From assembly GCA_947479455.1 (NCBI GenBank), contig CANJZE010000014.1:45235-109234 (forward strand): a stretch of 64,000 bases of DNA. Direction: 5' to 3'. The stretch is from Bacteroidota bacterium (GTDB lineage Bacteria > Bacteroidota > Bacteroidia > Chitinophagales > LD1). Below are positions 8,736-17,738 of the stretch, piece by piece (position 1 is the stretch's first letter; the number at the start of each line of letters is the position of its first letter). Both the position numbers and the translations under genes were made by a program. The notes beneath the pieces were generated by a model that ran no database searches, was not told the DNA's origin, and saw nothing but the letters and a program-made list of their open reading frames with translations.

Positions 8736-9551
8736 ATGAACAAAATTTACGCCTTACTAACCGTTTTTTCCCTTAGCATTAGTGTTACCTGTTCGGGCAT
8801 AGGTTGCACAATTGACTTATCCAATACTTTATTTTTTTCACCGGCACCCGATAGCTTACCCTGCATTGAGCGTAGTGTGGCGTTTCAACAAGTAGTGCAA
8901 ATTCACGTACCCCAAACATTTGATGTTGGTCCTTTCATTGGTTTTCCTGCAGGCTTGGTCATTCTTACTGTTGATTCAATGCGCATTAATTCGTTAAGCG
9001 GTTTGCCTACAGGTTTAGTGTATGATCTCACTCCTCCTAACGGTTTTTTTCTAGGAGGCGACAATGGTTGTGCTATAGTTACTGGTACCACCACTGATCC
9101 AACTGGTCACTATCCGTTAACCACTAACGGTACAATTTCGCTAAGTGGCATACCGGGAGGTTTCGGATTTCCTTCTGATACTACTTTTGATTTAGCAACG
9201 GTGCAAGCGCAATCAGGCATGTTTCAGTTGGCGGTAGATGTAATCAATCAAGGCGATCCTTGCCGTCCGCAAACTTCCATTAATGGTTTTAGCAAGCAGC
9301 TCAATTCACTCTTGCAGGTTTATCCAAATCCAAGCCAAGGCGTGTTTGAATTGAAATTGAATGCAGGAGGCAGAATAACTGGCGAAATGGTGATAATGGA
9401 TATGACGGGAAGGAAAATTTTAGGTCATTCACTCGATATAATGGGAACCTACAACACCACGATTAATCTTAGCAACCAACCCAAAGGTCTTTATACATTA
9501 CAACTTCGAACAACAGAGGGATTCGTTTCAAAAAATATTTCCATAGAATAG
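8736..9551 (+). CDS. Secreted protein with T9SS sorting domain (tandem paralogue 1)
   Basis: About 271 aa. The ATG at 8736 (MNKIYALLTVFSLSISV) gives a clean signal peptide; the track's earlier start at 8613 overlaps fumC and adds non-signal sequence. The N-terminal half carries PCIERSVAFQQ, the middle is beta-rich with a Gly-Cys-Ala turn, and the C-terminus is a T9SS type A domain from VYPNPSQGVFELKLNAGG to the final SKNISIE. The next gene shares the same plan and many identical residues, so the two are a tandem duplication. The function is unknown; probably a surface or secreted structural protein. Confidence 0.8.
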   Translation: MNKIYALLTVFSLSISVTCSGIGCTIDLSNTLFFSPAPDSLPCIERSVAFQQVVQIHVPQTFDVGPFIGFPAGLVILTVDSMRINSLSGLPTGLVYDLTPPNGFFLGGDNGCAIVTGTTTDPTGHYPLTTNGTISLSGIPGGFGFPSDTTFDLATVQAQSGMFQLAVDVINQGDPCRPQTSINGFSKQLNSLLQVYPNPSQGVFELKLNAGGRITGEMVIMDMTGRKILGHSLDIMGTYNTTINLSNQPKGLYTLQLRTTEGFVSKNISIE

Positions 9552-9606
9552 AACATCCTTATTATTTTTACCCCATTATTATTTAAACTAAAACATAAAA
9601 CCTAAA

Positions 9607-10413
9607 ATGAAAAAAATTTACTCTCTCGTTTTCGCCTTAGTAACTACTATCGGATTTACTAATGCACAATGTACCATTAACCCGGGTGCACAACCTACCC
9701 CGGGAGTTAGCCCTACAGCGCCTAATTTACCTTGTGTAGAAAGAACAGTTGCTTATAGTCAAGATTTGCAAGTGAAAATTCAAGACGCAGGTGATACCAC
9801 GCTTACTATCGTTATTCCAATAGCTGTTCATATTGTGGTTGATTCAGTAAGAATTGATTCTGTGAGTGGCTTACCTGCGGGATTAACTTTTAGCAGAAAT
9901 CCAGCGGTCTTACTTGGTGGTGGAAACGGATGTGCAACTATTTCAGGAACTACTTCTGCACCAGCCGGACGATATAACCTTACCGCTTGGGGAACAGCTT
10001 GGCTTCGTGGACAAGTTACTACACCTATCATGCTTGATACGGCTATCGCAATGAATGGTAACCTAAATCAATACTCTCCATTTGGAGGTTATTATGTGGA
10101 TGTGGTAGAGCAAGGTGCTCCTTGTGTTCATAGTTCAGGAATAAACAATTTCAACGCTGAATTAAATGCAGCACTTTCAGTTCTTCCAAATCCTAACAAT
10201 GGTCAATTCACTGTAAATGTGAATGCAGGTAACCGTGTTAATGGCGAAATGGTTGTGGTTGATATTACAGGAAGAATTGTTTACTCACAAAAATTAGATG
10301 TAGTTGGTTTATACAACACTTCGCTTGACATTACTAAATTTTCAAAAGGACTTTATACTGTTCAATTAAGAACTGCTGAAGGTGTTGCTTCGAAAAAGAT
10401 TTCGATTCAATAA
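9607..10413 (+). CDS. Secreted protein with T9SS sorting domain (tandem paralogue 2)
   Basis: 268 aa; signal peptide MKKIYSLVFALVTTIGFTNA, then a Pro-rich stretch. PCVERTVAYSQDLQVKI matches the same position in the preceding gene, and the C-terminal T9SS domain runs from VLPNPNNGQFTVNVNAGNR to SKKISIQ. Shared blocks with paralogue 1 include SVSGLPAGL-type turns, GGGNGCATISGTT and KGLYTVQLRTAEG. A strong terminator follows, so the pair probably ends one transcription unit. There is no enzyme motif; the role is unknown. Confidence 0.82.
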   Translation: MKKIYSLVFALVTTIGFTNAQCTINPGAQPTPGVSPTAPNLPCVERTVAYSQDLQVKIQDAGDTTLTIVIPIAVHIVVDSVRIDSVSGLPAGLTFSRNPAVLLGGGNGCATISGTTSAPAGRYNLTAWGTAWLRGQVTTPIMLDTAIAMNGNLNQYSPFGGYYVDVVEQGAPCVHSSGINNFNAELNAALSVLPNPNNGQFTVNVNAGNRVNGEMVVVDITGRIVYSQKLDVVGLYNTSLDITKFSKGLYTVQLRTAEGVASKKISIQ

Positions 10414-10435
10414 TTCGTACTGACTTGAATTAAAA

Positions 10436-10472
10436 AATGCCTTTCGGTTTACCGAGAGGCATTTTTGTTTTT
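10436..10472. terminator. Bidirectional rho-independent terminator
   Basis: AATGCCTTTCGGT pairs with ACCGAGAGGCATT (13 bp, one wobble) over a 2-nt loop, with TTTTTGTTTTT on the plus side and a T-run on the minus strand as well. It separates the T9SS paralogue (plus) from the convergent glycosyltransferase gene (minus). Confidence 0.88.
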
Positions 10473-10488
10473 GACAAGTAAAGATTGA

Positions 10489-11964
10489 TTAATCCGCTGA
10501 AACAGATTTAGACTTCAGTTGGTAAATAAGTAACGAGCCGTGCTTCCCAATTTCTTGGGTAAAAAATTTCGCAATGGCAAATTGATGGAGGTAGATGCTA
10601 TCGGTAAGCACGGCATAATCACAATTATTCAAAGCTTCCACTTTATAAGAATCCCGAACTTTATCGGGGCAGTTCCATCCAGGTTGATTCATGCAGTACA
10701 AGGAAACATTGTAACTGGCATCTGTTGCTGAAAAGATGCGATCGGTGGGTTTTATCCCAGCTTTTCGCAATACGGGTTCCAGTGTATACCAATCTTTATT
10801 CACAAAATCTTTTACTGTTGAAATTTTTACAAGCGTACGGGAGAATAATACAAACGAAAACAAAAATGTAAACCCTACATAAAACGGGGCAGCCTTCATG
10901 CGCCATTTTCTTTCTTCCACTATTTTGACCGTAGCAGCAAAAAGTACAAACACAGAAAACTGAAAAGGAAGATGATAATAGCCGTGGTAGCATGCATTTC
11001 GCATCATTAAAACGAAAAAGATTAACCACATGGTAAAAGCAGTAATCGTAAACAGCTGAAAAAAATCAGCTGCTTTAAAATTTCGAAGAACAAGCAAAAG
11101 CGAAAACAAAATCAGGAACAAAATCGGCAGCGGATAAATTTTCGAAAGGTTAAGAATCATTTTGTAACCGTAACCAATTGCCAACGAAAAACTTTGCGGA
11201 TTTGTAGTACTCATTTTGAAAATATTGGAGTGGTAAATTTCCTGACTATGCCGCGCAAACATTATCCAAACAATACAAAAAGTAAATGGAATCAACAACC
11301 AAAGCACTTGAACCATAGCGCCTTTTAATTCCTTTTTTTTATACGCGCAAACTAAAAGCGAAACAAAAACTGCCGCTACCAAAAACAATACAGATGATTT
11401 AAGTAGCACGGCTATGCTCGACAAAATGCTAAATGCGAATAAGTTTTTGTTGTTCAATTTTTCTAGCGGCAACAAAAAATAAAACGCGAAAATGAAAAAC
11501 GTCAGAGCTACATTATCGGGCAAAAAACCAGTAGAGTAATAAATGAGGTTTGGCGAAATCAACCAAGCAAGTGAAGCAATGAGCTGGCTACTCACCAATT
11601 TCAATTGTTTTTTGGCAATCATAAACGCTACCACAAAACCTAGTAATGAAAAGGTAAGAGTAAAGAGCCGAAAAATAAATTCATGGAATCCGAAACAGGC
11701 ATACATTTTTGAAACCAAAAACGGCACTAACGGAAACTCACCAGCGGCTATACCTGAAGAGTTGTAAGCCAGGTTATGTGTATGAGGAGCAAAAAACGAA
11801 TATTGAAATTGAAAATAGTTCAATGCCACGGAAGCCCGATCGCATTGCGCCCAGGCATGATCACCATGCGGTCGCGAAAAAAAATAGTTAAAAGGGTGAA
11901 GCGGAAAGTAGAGTAATAAAAGTGCAACAGTAAAAACCAAAAGAGGTAAAAGATAGTTTCTCAT
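10489..11964 (-). CDS. GT-C type membrane glycosyltransferase (GT39/ArnT-like)
   Basis: 491-aa polytopic membrane protein with roughly 11-12 hydrophobic segments. The first periplasmic loop contains RPHGDHAWAQCDRAS, a position where GT-C enzymes carry acidic catalytic or donor-binding residues, and a soluble C-terminal segment of about 100 aa follows the membrane part. Such enzymes transfer a sugar from a polyprenyl-phosphate donor to a lipid or protein on the periplasmic side. Its ATG overlaps the stop of the HAD gene (ATGA), so the two are translationally coupled. Together with the UbiA gene this suggests a dedicated polyprenyl-phospho-sugar route. Donor and acceptor are not known. Confidence 0.75.
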   Translation of the reverse strand: MRNYLLPLLVFTVALLLLYFPLHPFNYFFSRPHGDHAWAQCDRASVALNYFQFQYSFFAPHTHNLAYNSSGIAAGEFPLVPFLVSKMYACFGFHEFIFRLFTLTFSLLGFVVAFMIAKKQLKLVSSQLIASLAWLISPNLIYYSTGFLPDNVALTFFIFAFYFLLPLEKLNNKNLFAFSILSSIAVLLKSSVLFLVAAVFVSLLVCAYKKKELKGAMVQVLWLLIPFTFCIVWIMFARHSQEIYHSNIFKMSTTNPQSFSLAIGYGYKMILNLSKIYPLPILFLILFSLLLVLRNFKAADFFQLFTITAFTMWLIFFVLMMRNACYHGYYHLPFQFSVFVLFAATVKIVEERKWRMKAAPFYVGFTFLFSFVLFSRTLVKISTVKDFVNKDWYTLEPVLRKAGIKPTDRIFSATDASYNVSLYCMNQPGWNCPDKVRDSYKVEALNNCDYAVLTDSIYLHQFAIAKFFTQEIGKHGSLLIYQLKSKSVSAD

Positions 11965-12581
11965 AGCACCTTCACTTTTTTGTTCTGTACCATAAATGCC
12001 TGACCTGCTAATTTCATGTAATGTAAATCGGAAGGATGGTTGCCATAAGCAACTACTTCGTTGATTTTGTCCAGTTCATAAGCTTTATTAAGACGCATCA
12101 CCTTTTCTTTGCCATAACAATTTTTCCCTTTCAGTTTACCAGTAAAACAACCATTTGAAATTTCTAGTTCGCTGCAAATTAATTGCACCTTTTCTTTTTC
12201 GCACCAGCGCTTGAGCCAAACACTACACGATGCCGAAAGAATTAAAATTTCAAAACCTTGCGACTGTAATTTTTTCATTTCGGCATAAACTGCCGGATGG
12301 AGTATTTTGGGAATTTCATTTGCCGCAAAATCATCTCCACGTTTTTGTAAGTCAGAAACTGAACAACCACCAAAAATAATTTCGAAAAATTTTTCTTTTA
12401 CTGCTTGCATTTTTAATTGCCCAGTAATTGCCAAAAGAAAATAAGGTATTATAGAAAGTAAGGAAGCAAAAGCTTTTGTATATCCTGCGTAATAAAATAC
12501 AAAACCAAAAGTAGTATCGCGCAATGTCAACGTGCCATCAAAATCAAAAATGGCGAGTTTGGCAGGATGGCGTTTTTTCAT
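11961..12581 (-). CDS. HAD-IB family phosphatase, coupled to UbiA
   Basis: HAD-superfamily phosphatase of about 206 aa. Motif I is IFDFDGTLT with both Asp residues, motif II is ILSAS, the motif III Lys is in GKEK, and motif IV is AYGNHPSDLHYM. This arrangement is that of subfamily IB (SerB/PSP-like). The track begins at 12626, inside the UbiA gene; the ATG at 12581 (MKKRHPAKLAIFDFDGTL) is only 5 bp past the UbiA stop and is preferred. The stop overlaps the glycosyltransferase start by 4 bp. In other bacteria HAD and UbiA domains are fused in one protein; here they are separate. It probably dephosphorylates the UbiA product (inference). Confidence 0.8.
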   Translation of the reverse strand: MKKRHPAKLAIFDFDGTLTLRDTTFGFVFYYAGYTKAFASLLSIIPYFLLAITGQLKMQAVKEKFFEIIFGGCSVSDLQKRGDDFAANEIPKILHPAVYAEMKKLQSQGFEILILSASCSVWLKRWCEKEKVQLICSELEISNGCFTGKLKGKNCYGKEKVMRLNKAYELDKINEVVAYGNHPSDLHYMKLAGQAFMVQNKKVKVL

Positions 12582-12586
12582 AGGTA

Positions 12587-13462
12587 TCAATGGTAAATGA
12601 AATAAGCCATCATGGTTACCCAGCAAAGTAGCGATAATTGAATGCGTCTATTTTCTTGTAGCACTTTTTGCGGGGCAATACTTTTTATGCCCTCTTGAAT
12701 CAAACAAACATAATTATAGGCTCCATACCATACGGGAAGGCAGGTTATAAAAACAAATGGTGAACCTAATCGGGAAATGGTGTAAGGGGTTAATGTATAG
12801 AAAGAATAACAAGCTACCGCTATTAAAATAATAAGGACTATGCCTTGTTGCAAATTAACTGTAGAATAAAATTTTAATGATGGACGAACTTCTGAAAACT
12901 TTACCTGGTGTATTTCGAGCAGATTGATTTCTTCTAACCTTTTTGCTAAACCAAAGCCAAAGGCAAACAAAACAATCATTGCATACAACCACCAAGAAAT
13001 TGGGGTTTGGCTCACCACTGCCCCCGCTTGTAGGCGAAAAAGAAAACCCATAGTAATTAGCAATAGATCAAGAAACGGAACGTGTTTGCCGTATGCTGAG
13101 TAAATTAAATTGATAGCTAGATACGATAAACAATAGTAGAAGAACTCGATGGAAATTAAATGCGCTCCTGCGAACGCTGCTAACAGCAGCGAGGCGGTGA
13201 TGGCAGCGCTGGTAACGACCGAAATTTTTTCAGCTGCCAAAAGTTTTTGCATTTTTTGCGGATGCTGCCTATCATACTTGAGATCAAACAAATCGTTGAT
13301 AATATACACCGCACTAGCGAGAAGTGAAAAAATACAAAACGAAGCAGATAACAGATACAAATGATTACTCATGATTAAGCTGCCGCCAAAAAATGCAGGA
13401 AAGAAAAGCAGAACGTTTTTTACGTAATCTTTTGTTCTAAAAAATTGTAACCAGTGCTTCAT
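12587..13462 (-). CDS. UbiA-family prenyltransferase, polyprenyl-phosphate phosphoribosyltransferase-like
   Basis: 291-aa integral membrane prenyltransferase with about eight or nine hydrophobic segments. The Mg-pyrophosphate motif reads NDLFDLKYDRQHPQK; the His-Pro after the second Asp box is characteristic of the branch that includes mycobacterial decaprenyl-phosphate 5-phosphoribosyltransferase (Rv3806c), rather than menaquinone or heme UbiA enzymes. The start at 13462 (MKHWLQFFRTKDYVKN) is preferred over 13561 because the extra 33 residues are not membrane- or family-like. It is the first gene of a tight UbiA-HAD-GT-C operon and is transcribed away from the divergent TonB receptor. The exact donor and acceptor are inference. 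Confidence 0.78.
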   Translation of the reverse strand: MKHWLQFFRTKDYVKNVLLFFPAFFGGSLIMSNHLYLLSASFCIFSLLASAVYIINDLFDLKYDRQHPQKMQKLLAAEKISVVTSAAITASLLLAAFAGAHLISIEFFYYCLSYLAINLIYSAYGKHVPFLDLLLITMGFLFRLQAGAVVSQTPISWWLYAMIVLFAFGFGLAKRLEEINLLEIHQVKFSEVRPSLKFYSTVNLQQGIVLIILIAVACYSFYTLTPYTISRLGSPFVFITCLPVWYGAYNYVCLIQEGIKSIAPQKVLQENRRIQLSLLCWVTMMAYFIYH

Positions 13463-13838
13463 TAAAAGTATTGCAAAATTATTTTTTTGAAATGGCTGGG
13501 GTAGTGCAGAAAATGACCATGAGCTTAAATACTTTTTTGAAAACCTGAATCGGGAACGCAACCAAGAATTTCGGGTTGCCTTTTTTAGTGCAAATTATGC
13601 CAGCTATCATCAGTAGTGGTTTTCAAAAAAAAAATGACAATTCTATGACATCACTAAGTTGATTTTGTACAACTCTGGAACTCATTTCTCATAGGAGAAA
13701 TGAGCATTCAATTATTCAATTGTCATAATTCTGTCATTTTTTTTCAAAAGCATTACACCGCATCCGTATGCTCTTAACTTTGTTTCACAAAAAAAATTAC
13801 TTTTGACCGCTTTTTGATAAACGCAATACATTTCGTGT
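13463..13838. promoter_or_regulatory. Divergent control region with nested inverted sites
   Basis: A 376-bp gap between divergent transcription units. It holds ATGACA-ATTCT-ATGACA at 13634-13650 and the inverted arrangement TGTCAT-AATTC-TGTCAT at 13721-13737, each flanked on its outer side by an A- or T-tract. Between them is a perfect palindrome, CTCATTTCTC-atag-GAGAAATGAG, at 13681-13704. A consensus -7 box TAACTTTG (13775-13782) lies about 57 bp before the TonB receptor ATG; no clear -33 TTTG precedes it. The palindrome lacks a T-tail, so it reads as an operator rather than a terminator. That the sites bind a regulator is inference. Confidence 0.6.
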
Positions 13839-16800
13839 ATGAAAAAAATACTTACTCTCTTCAGTTTAGTAGCAGGTCTATTTGTAGCTCACGCGCAAAA
13901 CGGTGAAATTTCAGGAAAGGTCGTAGATGAAAACGGGGAAGGTGTTCCCGTAGCCAATGTCGTTTTGGTAGACAACAAAGGTGTTTCTACAGGTCGTGGC
14001 ACCAATACCGATTTTGATGGGAATTATTCTATTAAACCCCTTACTCCCGGCAAATACAATTTGCAAGTTTCATATCTGGGATATGCTGCACAAATTCAAC
14101 AAGGTGTGGTCGTTAGTTCCGATAAAGCGACCTTTATTGATGTGAAACTTCGACCCTCTTCAAAGGAATTGAACGCGGTAGAAATTATTTCATACAAAGT
14201 GCCTTTGATTGATCCGGGCAAAACGTCTTCACAAAATACCGTTACTGCCGAGGAAATCGCAAACATGTCAAGTAAAAACGTAACCGATATTGCAGCGACC
14301 ACAGCGGGAGCTTTTCAAAATGATCAAGGCGGAGGCATTAATATAAAAGGAGGCAGATCGGAAGGAACCCAGTATTATATAGATGGAGTAAAAGTTACAG
14401 GTGTACCTACTTTACCAGCTTCATCTATTGAACAGTTACAAGTTATCACCGGAGGCGTGCCAGCAAAATATGGTGACTTGACGGGTGGAATCGTAAACAT
14501 TACTACTAAGGGACCATCAGGAGAATTTAGAGGAGGTTTAGAGTATCAAACTACCCAAGGCTTGGACGCTTACGGATATAATCTTGTCAATGCAAATCTT
14601 ACTGGTCCAATCTGGAAGCAAAAAAGCACCCACAAAACTATCCTAGGGTTTTTCTTGGCATTTGAGTATCTGCGTCAACAAGAACCCGATCCATCGGCTA
14701 TAGGTATTTGGCAGGTGAAAAAGGATATGTTGGATTCAATTCGTCAGTTTCCATTAATTAGAAATCTGGTGAACAATGGATTTTCTTTACGAGCCGATAA
14801 CCTGACTTATAAAGACATGTATAACACCAAGATTCGTCCAAACGTGGTAGAGAGCAATTTTCGCGGAAACGGACGATTCGATATTCGCCCGGCCGATAAT
14901 TTTACTTTGTCTTTTGGAGGTTCTGTTTCGTACGAAAAAGCGCATAATTCAATTGACCAATACACTTTATTAAACTTCGATAACTTTCCTGAGCGCAGCG
15001 TATTGAACTGGAGAGTATTTGGACGCTTTACGCACAGTATTCAGTCGAAACAGGCCGAGGAAGATGAGAAGGCCGGCAAGAAGAAAAAGTCTTCTGCTTT
15101 CCAAAACGCTTTTTACTCGGTTCAATTTGACTATGAGAAATTGGTTGCAAAAACCCAAGATGATACACACGGTGCAAACTTGTTTAATTACGGATACATC
15201 GGCAAGTTTGATGTGCTAGAAGCACCGTCATTTGTTTCGGGAAGCAATTTCCAAAAAGGAAGCGATCCTATCCTCAACGGCTGGTTGCAAAAAGCATATC
15301 AGGATACCGCTGTGTTATTTACTCCAGGCAATTTAAATCCCTACGCAACCAGTTACACACGTCAGTATTATGAGCTTCTAGATGCCACTGTTGACGGTAA
15401 TGGAAGATATCAGGCATTTGGCGAAAACAATGCAAATTTCACAAGAACACTTCGCGACATTGACGGGAATAAAGGATTGATTAATGGACAACGCAGTTCT
15501 GACTTTGCCAATAATATCTGGTACACTACTGGTCGGCAATACCCGCGTTTTGGCTATAGCTATTTCGATATTAATGATGCAAGTAATCCGCAAAACGGTG
15601 GAGGTAATAATGACCAATATCACGTAAGACTAGAGGGCGCATTTGATATTTTGAAACCAGGTGCACCTAGTCGCAATAAACATTCTATAGAATTTGGAAT
15701 TGAATTTGAACAACGTATACAGCGCGAATACTTGGCGTTTCCTGTAGGCTTATGGGAAGGAGCACGTAACTTGGCTAATATGCAACTGGCAGAATTGGAT
15801 ACATTCAATCCAATTATAAGAATAGGCGGTCAGGACTACACCTATGCAGAATTTCAATCGCAACATTTGACTTTTCATACTTACGACACAGTAAGATTCG
15901 AAAGATATTACAAAGGCTCAGAACAATCTTTCTTTGATAAACAATTACGTAAATCTCTAGGACTTGCCGAAAATGGGATTGAAAAAATAAATATTGATGC
16001 ACTTACTCCTGATCAATTGAGCTTAAACATGTTTTCTCCGGAAGAACTCTTGAATAATGGAACATCTTATGTTAGTTACAGAGGATACGACCCTTATGGC
16101 AATGTGCTTTCTAAGCAACCGTCATTCAACGATTTCTTTACTAAAAAACGCGAAGATGGTGAATTGGAAAGAGCCATACCTGCTTTCCGACCAATTTATA
16201 CGGCTGCGTATATTTCAGATAGATTCTACTTTAAAGATCTCACATTTAACGTGGGTGTTCGTATTGATCGTTTTGATGCTAACCAAAAAGTATTGAAAGA
16301 TGAATACTCGCTTTATCCAATAAAAACAACTGCCGAAGTCACCGAAATAAACGGAGTTCCAATTTCGCACCCTAGTAATATGGGGGGTGATTATGCGGTT
16401 TATGTAGATGACGTAAAAAGTCCTACCGCAATTACGGGCTATAGAAGTGGTGATACATGGTATGATCGCTACGGCAATGAACTATCAAGCGGAAACACAG
16501 TGGCAACGGCTGCAGGCATTCAGCCTTATTTAAAAGATCCGGAAGCCAATGTGAAATTGCCCGAGAAGTTTGATCCTAACGGAAGTTTTACCGATTACAA
16601 AGCCAAAATAATTGTAATGCCGCGTCTTCAGTTTTCATTCAACTTAACCGACCGTGCTTTATTCTTTGCTCACTATGACATCCTTTCGCAGCGCCCTAAC
16701 TCGCGCGTGATTATGGACCCTACTCAGTATTTGTATTTTGGAGCTAACCGAATGAATAATCCAAACCTTAAACCAGAGCGAACCATTGACTTCGAGTTAG

Positions 16801-17675
16801 GATTTAAACAAAGAGTTAGTAATACAGCGGCAGTTACTATTTCGGCATTTTATCGTGAGTTCCGCGACCAGATTCAGTTGAAAAAATATTACAACGCCTA
16901 TCCTAGAACGTATACGACCTACGGCAATGTTGACTTTGGAACCACCAAAGGATTTGCTCTGGACTTTGATATGAGAAGAACTGCCAACTTTACCTTGAAG
17001 GCTAATTATACTATGACTTTTGCCGAAGGAACCGGTTCAGATGACCGTTCACAGTTAAACATAGTGAATGCTAACCAACCTAATTTTAGAACTATTAGCC
17101 CATTGAATTACGATTCTCGTCATGCAATTAATGTAAACGTAACATATAGCTATGGGGTAGGAAAAGACTATAACGGACCAACGGTTAAGAACAGTCAAAT
17201 TTTATCAGATGCAGGAATTTCTCTAGAACTCAAAGCAAGGTCAGGAACCCCGTATACGGCCGCAGCATTTTCATCTGCCGAAGGTTTGATTACCGGAAGC
17301 ACACGCGCCATTACCACCGGAGATTTGAATGGTTCGCGTAAGCCTTGGTATTTCAGAATGAACATGCGCGTTTGGAAAAACTTCAACTTCTTAGTAGGCA
17401 AAAAAGATAAGAAGAACGATGACAAACATGCTATGTCGGTTGAAATATACTTGCAAATTCAAAATTTATTGAACACTAAAAATGTGATAGGTGTTTACCG
17501 CTATACCGGAACAGCCAACGATAACGGCTACCTCTCGGATCCGGCTAATACTGTAGCTATCGAGTCGTACCTTAATCCGCAAGCATTCCGCGATCAGTAC
17601 TCCGCCTATATCAACTCACCAAATAATTACAGCGTACCCCGCAGAATTTATTTGGGACTGGTAGTTGGATTTTAA
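13839..17675 (+). CDS. TonB-dependent outer-membrane receptor with carboxypeptidase-like N-terminal domain
   Basis: 1278 aa. Signal peptide (MKKILTLFSLVAGLFVAHA), then a carboxypeptidase-regulatory-like beta-sandwich at about 22-110 (GKVVDENGEGVPVANVVLVD through LQVSYLGYAAQ). The TonB plug follows at about 120-240 (SSKNVTDIAATTAGAFQ, INIKGGRSEGTQYYIDGVKV, VPAKYGDLTGGIVNITTKG), then a long beta-barrel ending in YLGLVVGF with a terminal aromatic. It belongs to the oligomatrix/SusC-like group but has no SusD partner downstream. A T9SS protein and a PorV-like barrel follow it instead. It would import a large nutrient or take part in surface protein export; the ligand is unknown. Confidence 0.9.
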   Translation: MKKILTLFSLVAGLFVAHAQNGEISGKVVDENGEGVPVANVVLVDNKGVSTGRGTNTDFDGNYSIKPLTPGKYNLQVSYLGYAAQIQQGVVVSSDKATFIDVKLRPSSKELNAVEIISYKVPLIDPGKTSSQNTVTAEEIANMSSKNVTDIAATTAGAFQNDQGGGINIKGGRSEGTQYYIDGVKVTGVPTLPASSIEQLQVITGGVPAKYGDLTGGIVNITTKGPSGEFRGGLEYQTTQGLDAYGYNLVNANLTGPIWKQKSTHKTILGFFLAFEYLRQQEPDPSAIGIWQVKKDMLDSIRQFPLIRNLVNNGFSLRADNLTYKDMYNTKIRPNVVESNFRGNGRFDIRPADNFTLSFGGSVSYEKAHNSIDQYTLLNFDNFPERSVLNWRVFGRFTHSIQSKQAEEDEKAGKKKKSSAFQNAFYSVQFDYEKLVAKTQDDTHGANLFNYGYIGKFDVLEAPSFVSGSNFQKGSDPILNGWLQKAYQDTAVLFTPGNLNPYATSYTRQYYELLDATVDGNGRYQAFGENNANFTRTLRDIDGNKGLINGQRSSDFANNIWYTTGRQYPRFGYSYFDINDASNPQNGGGNNDQYHVRLEGAFDILKPGAPSRNKHSIEFGIEFEQRIQREYLAFPVGLWEGARNLANMQLAELDTFNPIIRIGGQDYTYAEFQSQHLTFHTYDTVRFERYYKGSEQSFFDKQLRKSLGLAENGIEKINIDALTPDQLSLNMFSPEELLNNGTSYVSYRGYDPYGNVLSKQPSFNDFFTKKREDGELERAIPAFRPIYTAAYISDRFYFKDLTFNVGVRIDRFDANQKVLKDEYSLYPIKTTAEVTEINGVPISHPSNMGGDYAVYVDDVKSPTAITGYRSGDTWYDRYGNELSSGNTVATAAGIQPYLKDPEANVKLPEKFDPNGSFTDYKAKIIVMPRLQFSFNLTDRALFFAHYDILSQRPNSRVIMDPTQYLYFGANRMNNPNLKPERTIDFELGFKQRVSNTAAVTISAFYREFRDQIQLKKYYNAYPRTYTTYGNVDFGTTKGFALDFDMRRTANFTLKANYTMTFAEGTGSDDRSQLNIVNANQPNFRTISPLNYDSRHAINVNVTYSYGVGKDYNGPTVKNSQILSDAGISLELKARSGTPYTAAAFSSAEGLITGSTRAITTGDLNGSRKPWYFRMNMRVWKNFNFLVGKKDKKNDDKHAMSVEIYLQIQNLLNTKNVIGVYRYTGTANDNGYLSDPANTVAIESYLNPQAFRDQYSAYINSPNNYSVPRRIYLGLVVGF

Positions 17676-17738
17676 TTGAACCTATTAATTTATAAAAGAA
17701 CCTAACCGACAAACATTAATTAACCAAAACTTAAAACC

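Noticed and set aside
13589-13620. Gap sequence directly after the track's long UbiA ORF as a promoter for the UbiA operon.
   Set aside because: No TAnnTTTG box with a proper -33 partner could be placed on the minus strand with confidence.
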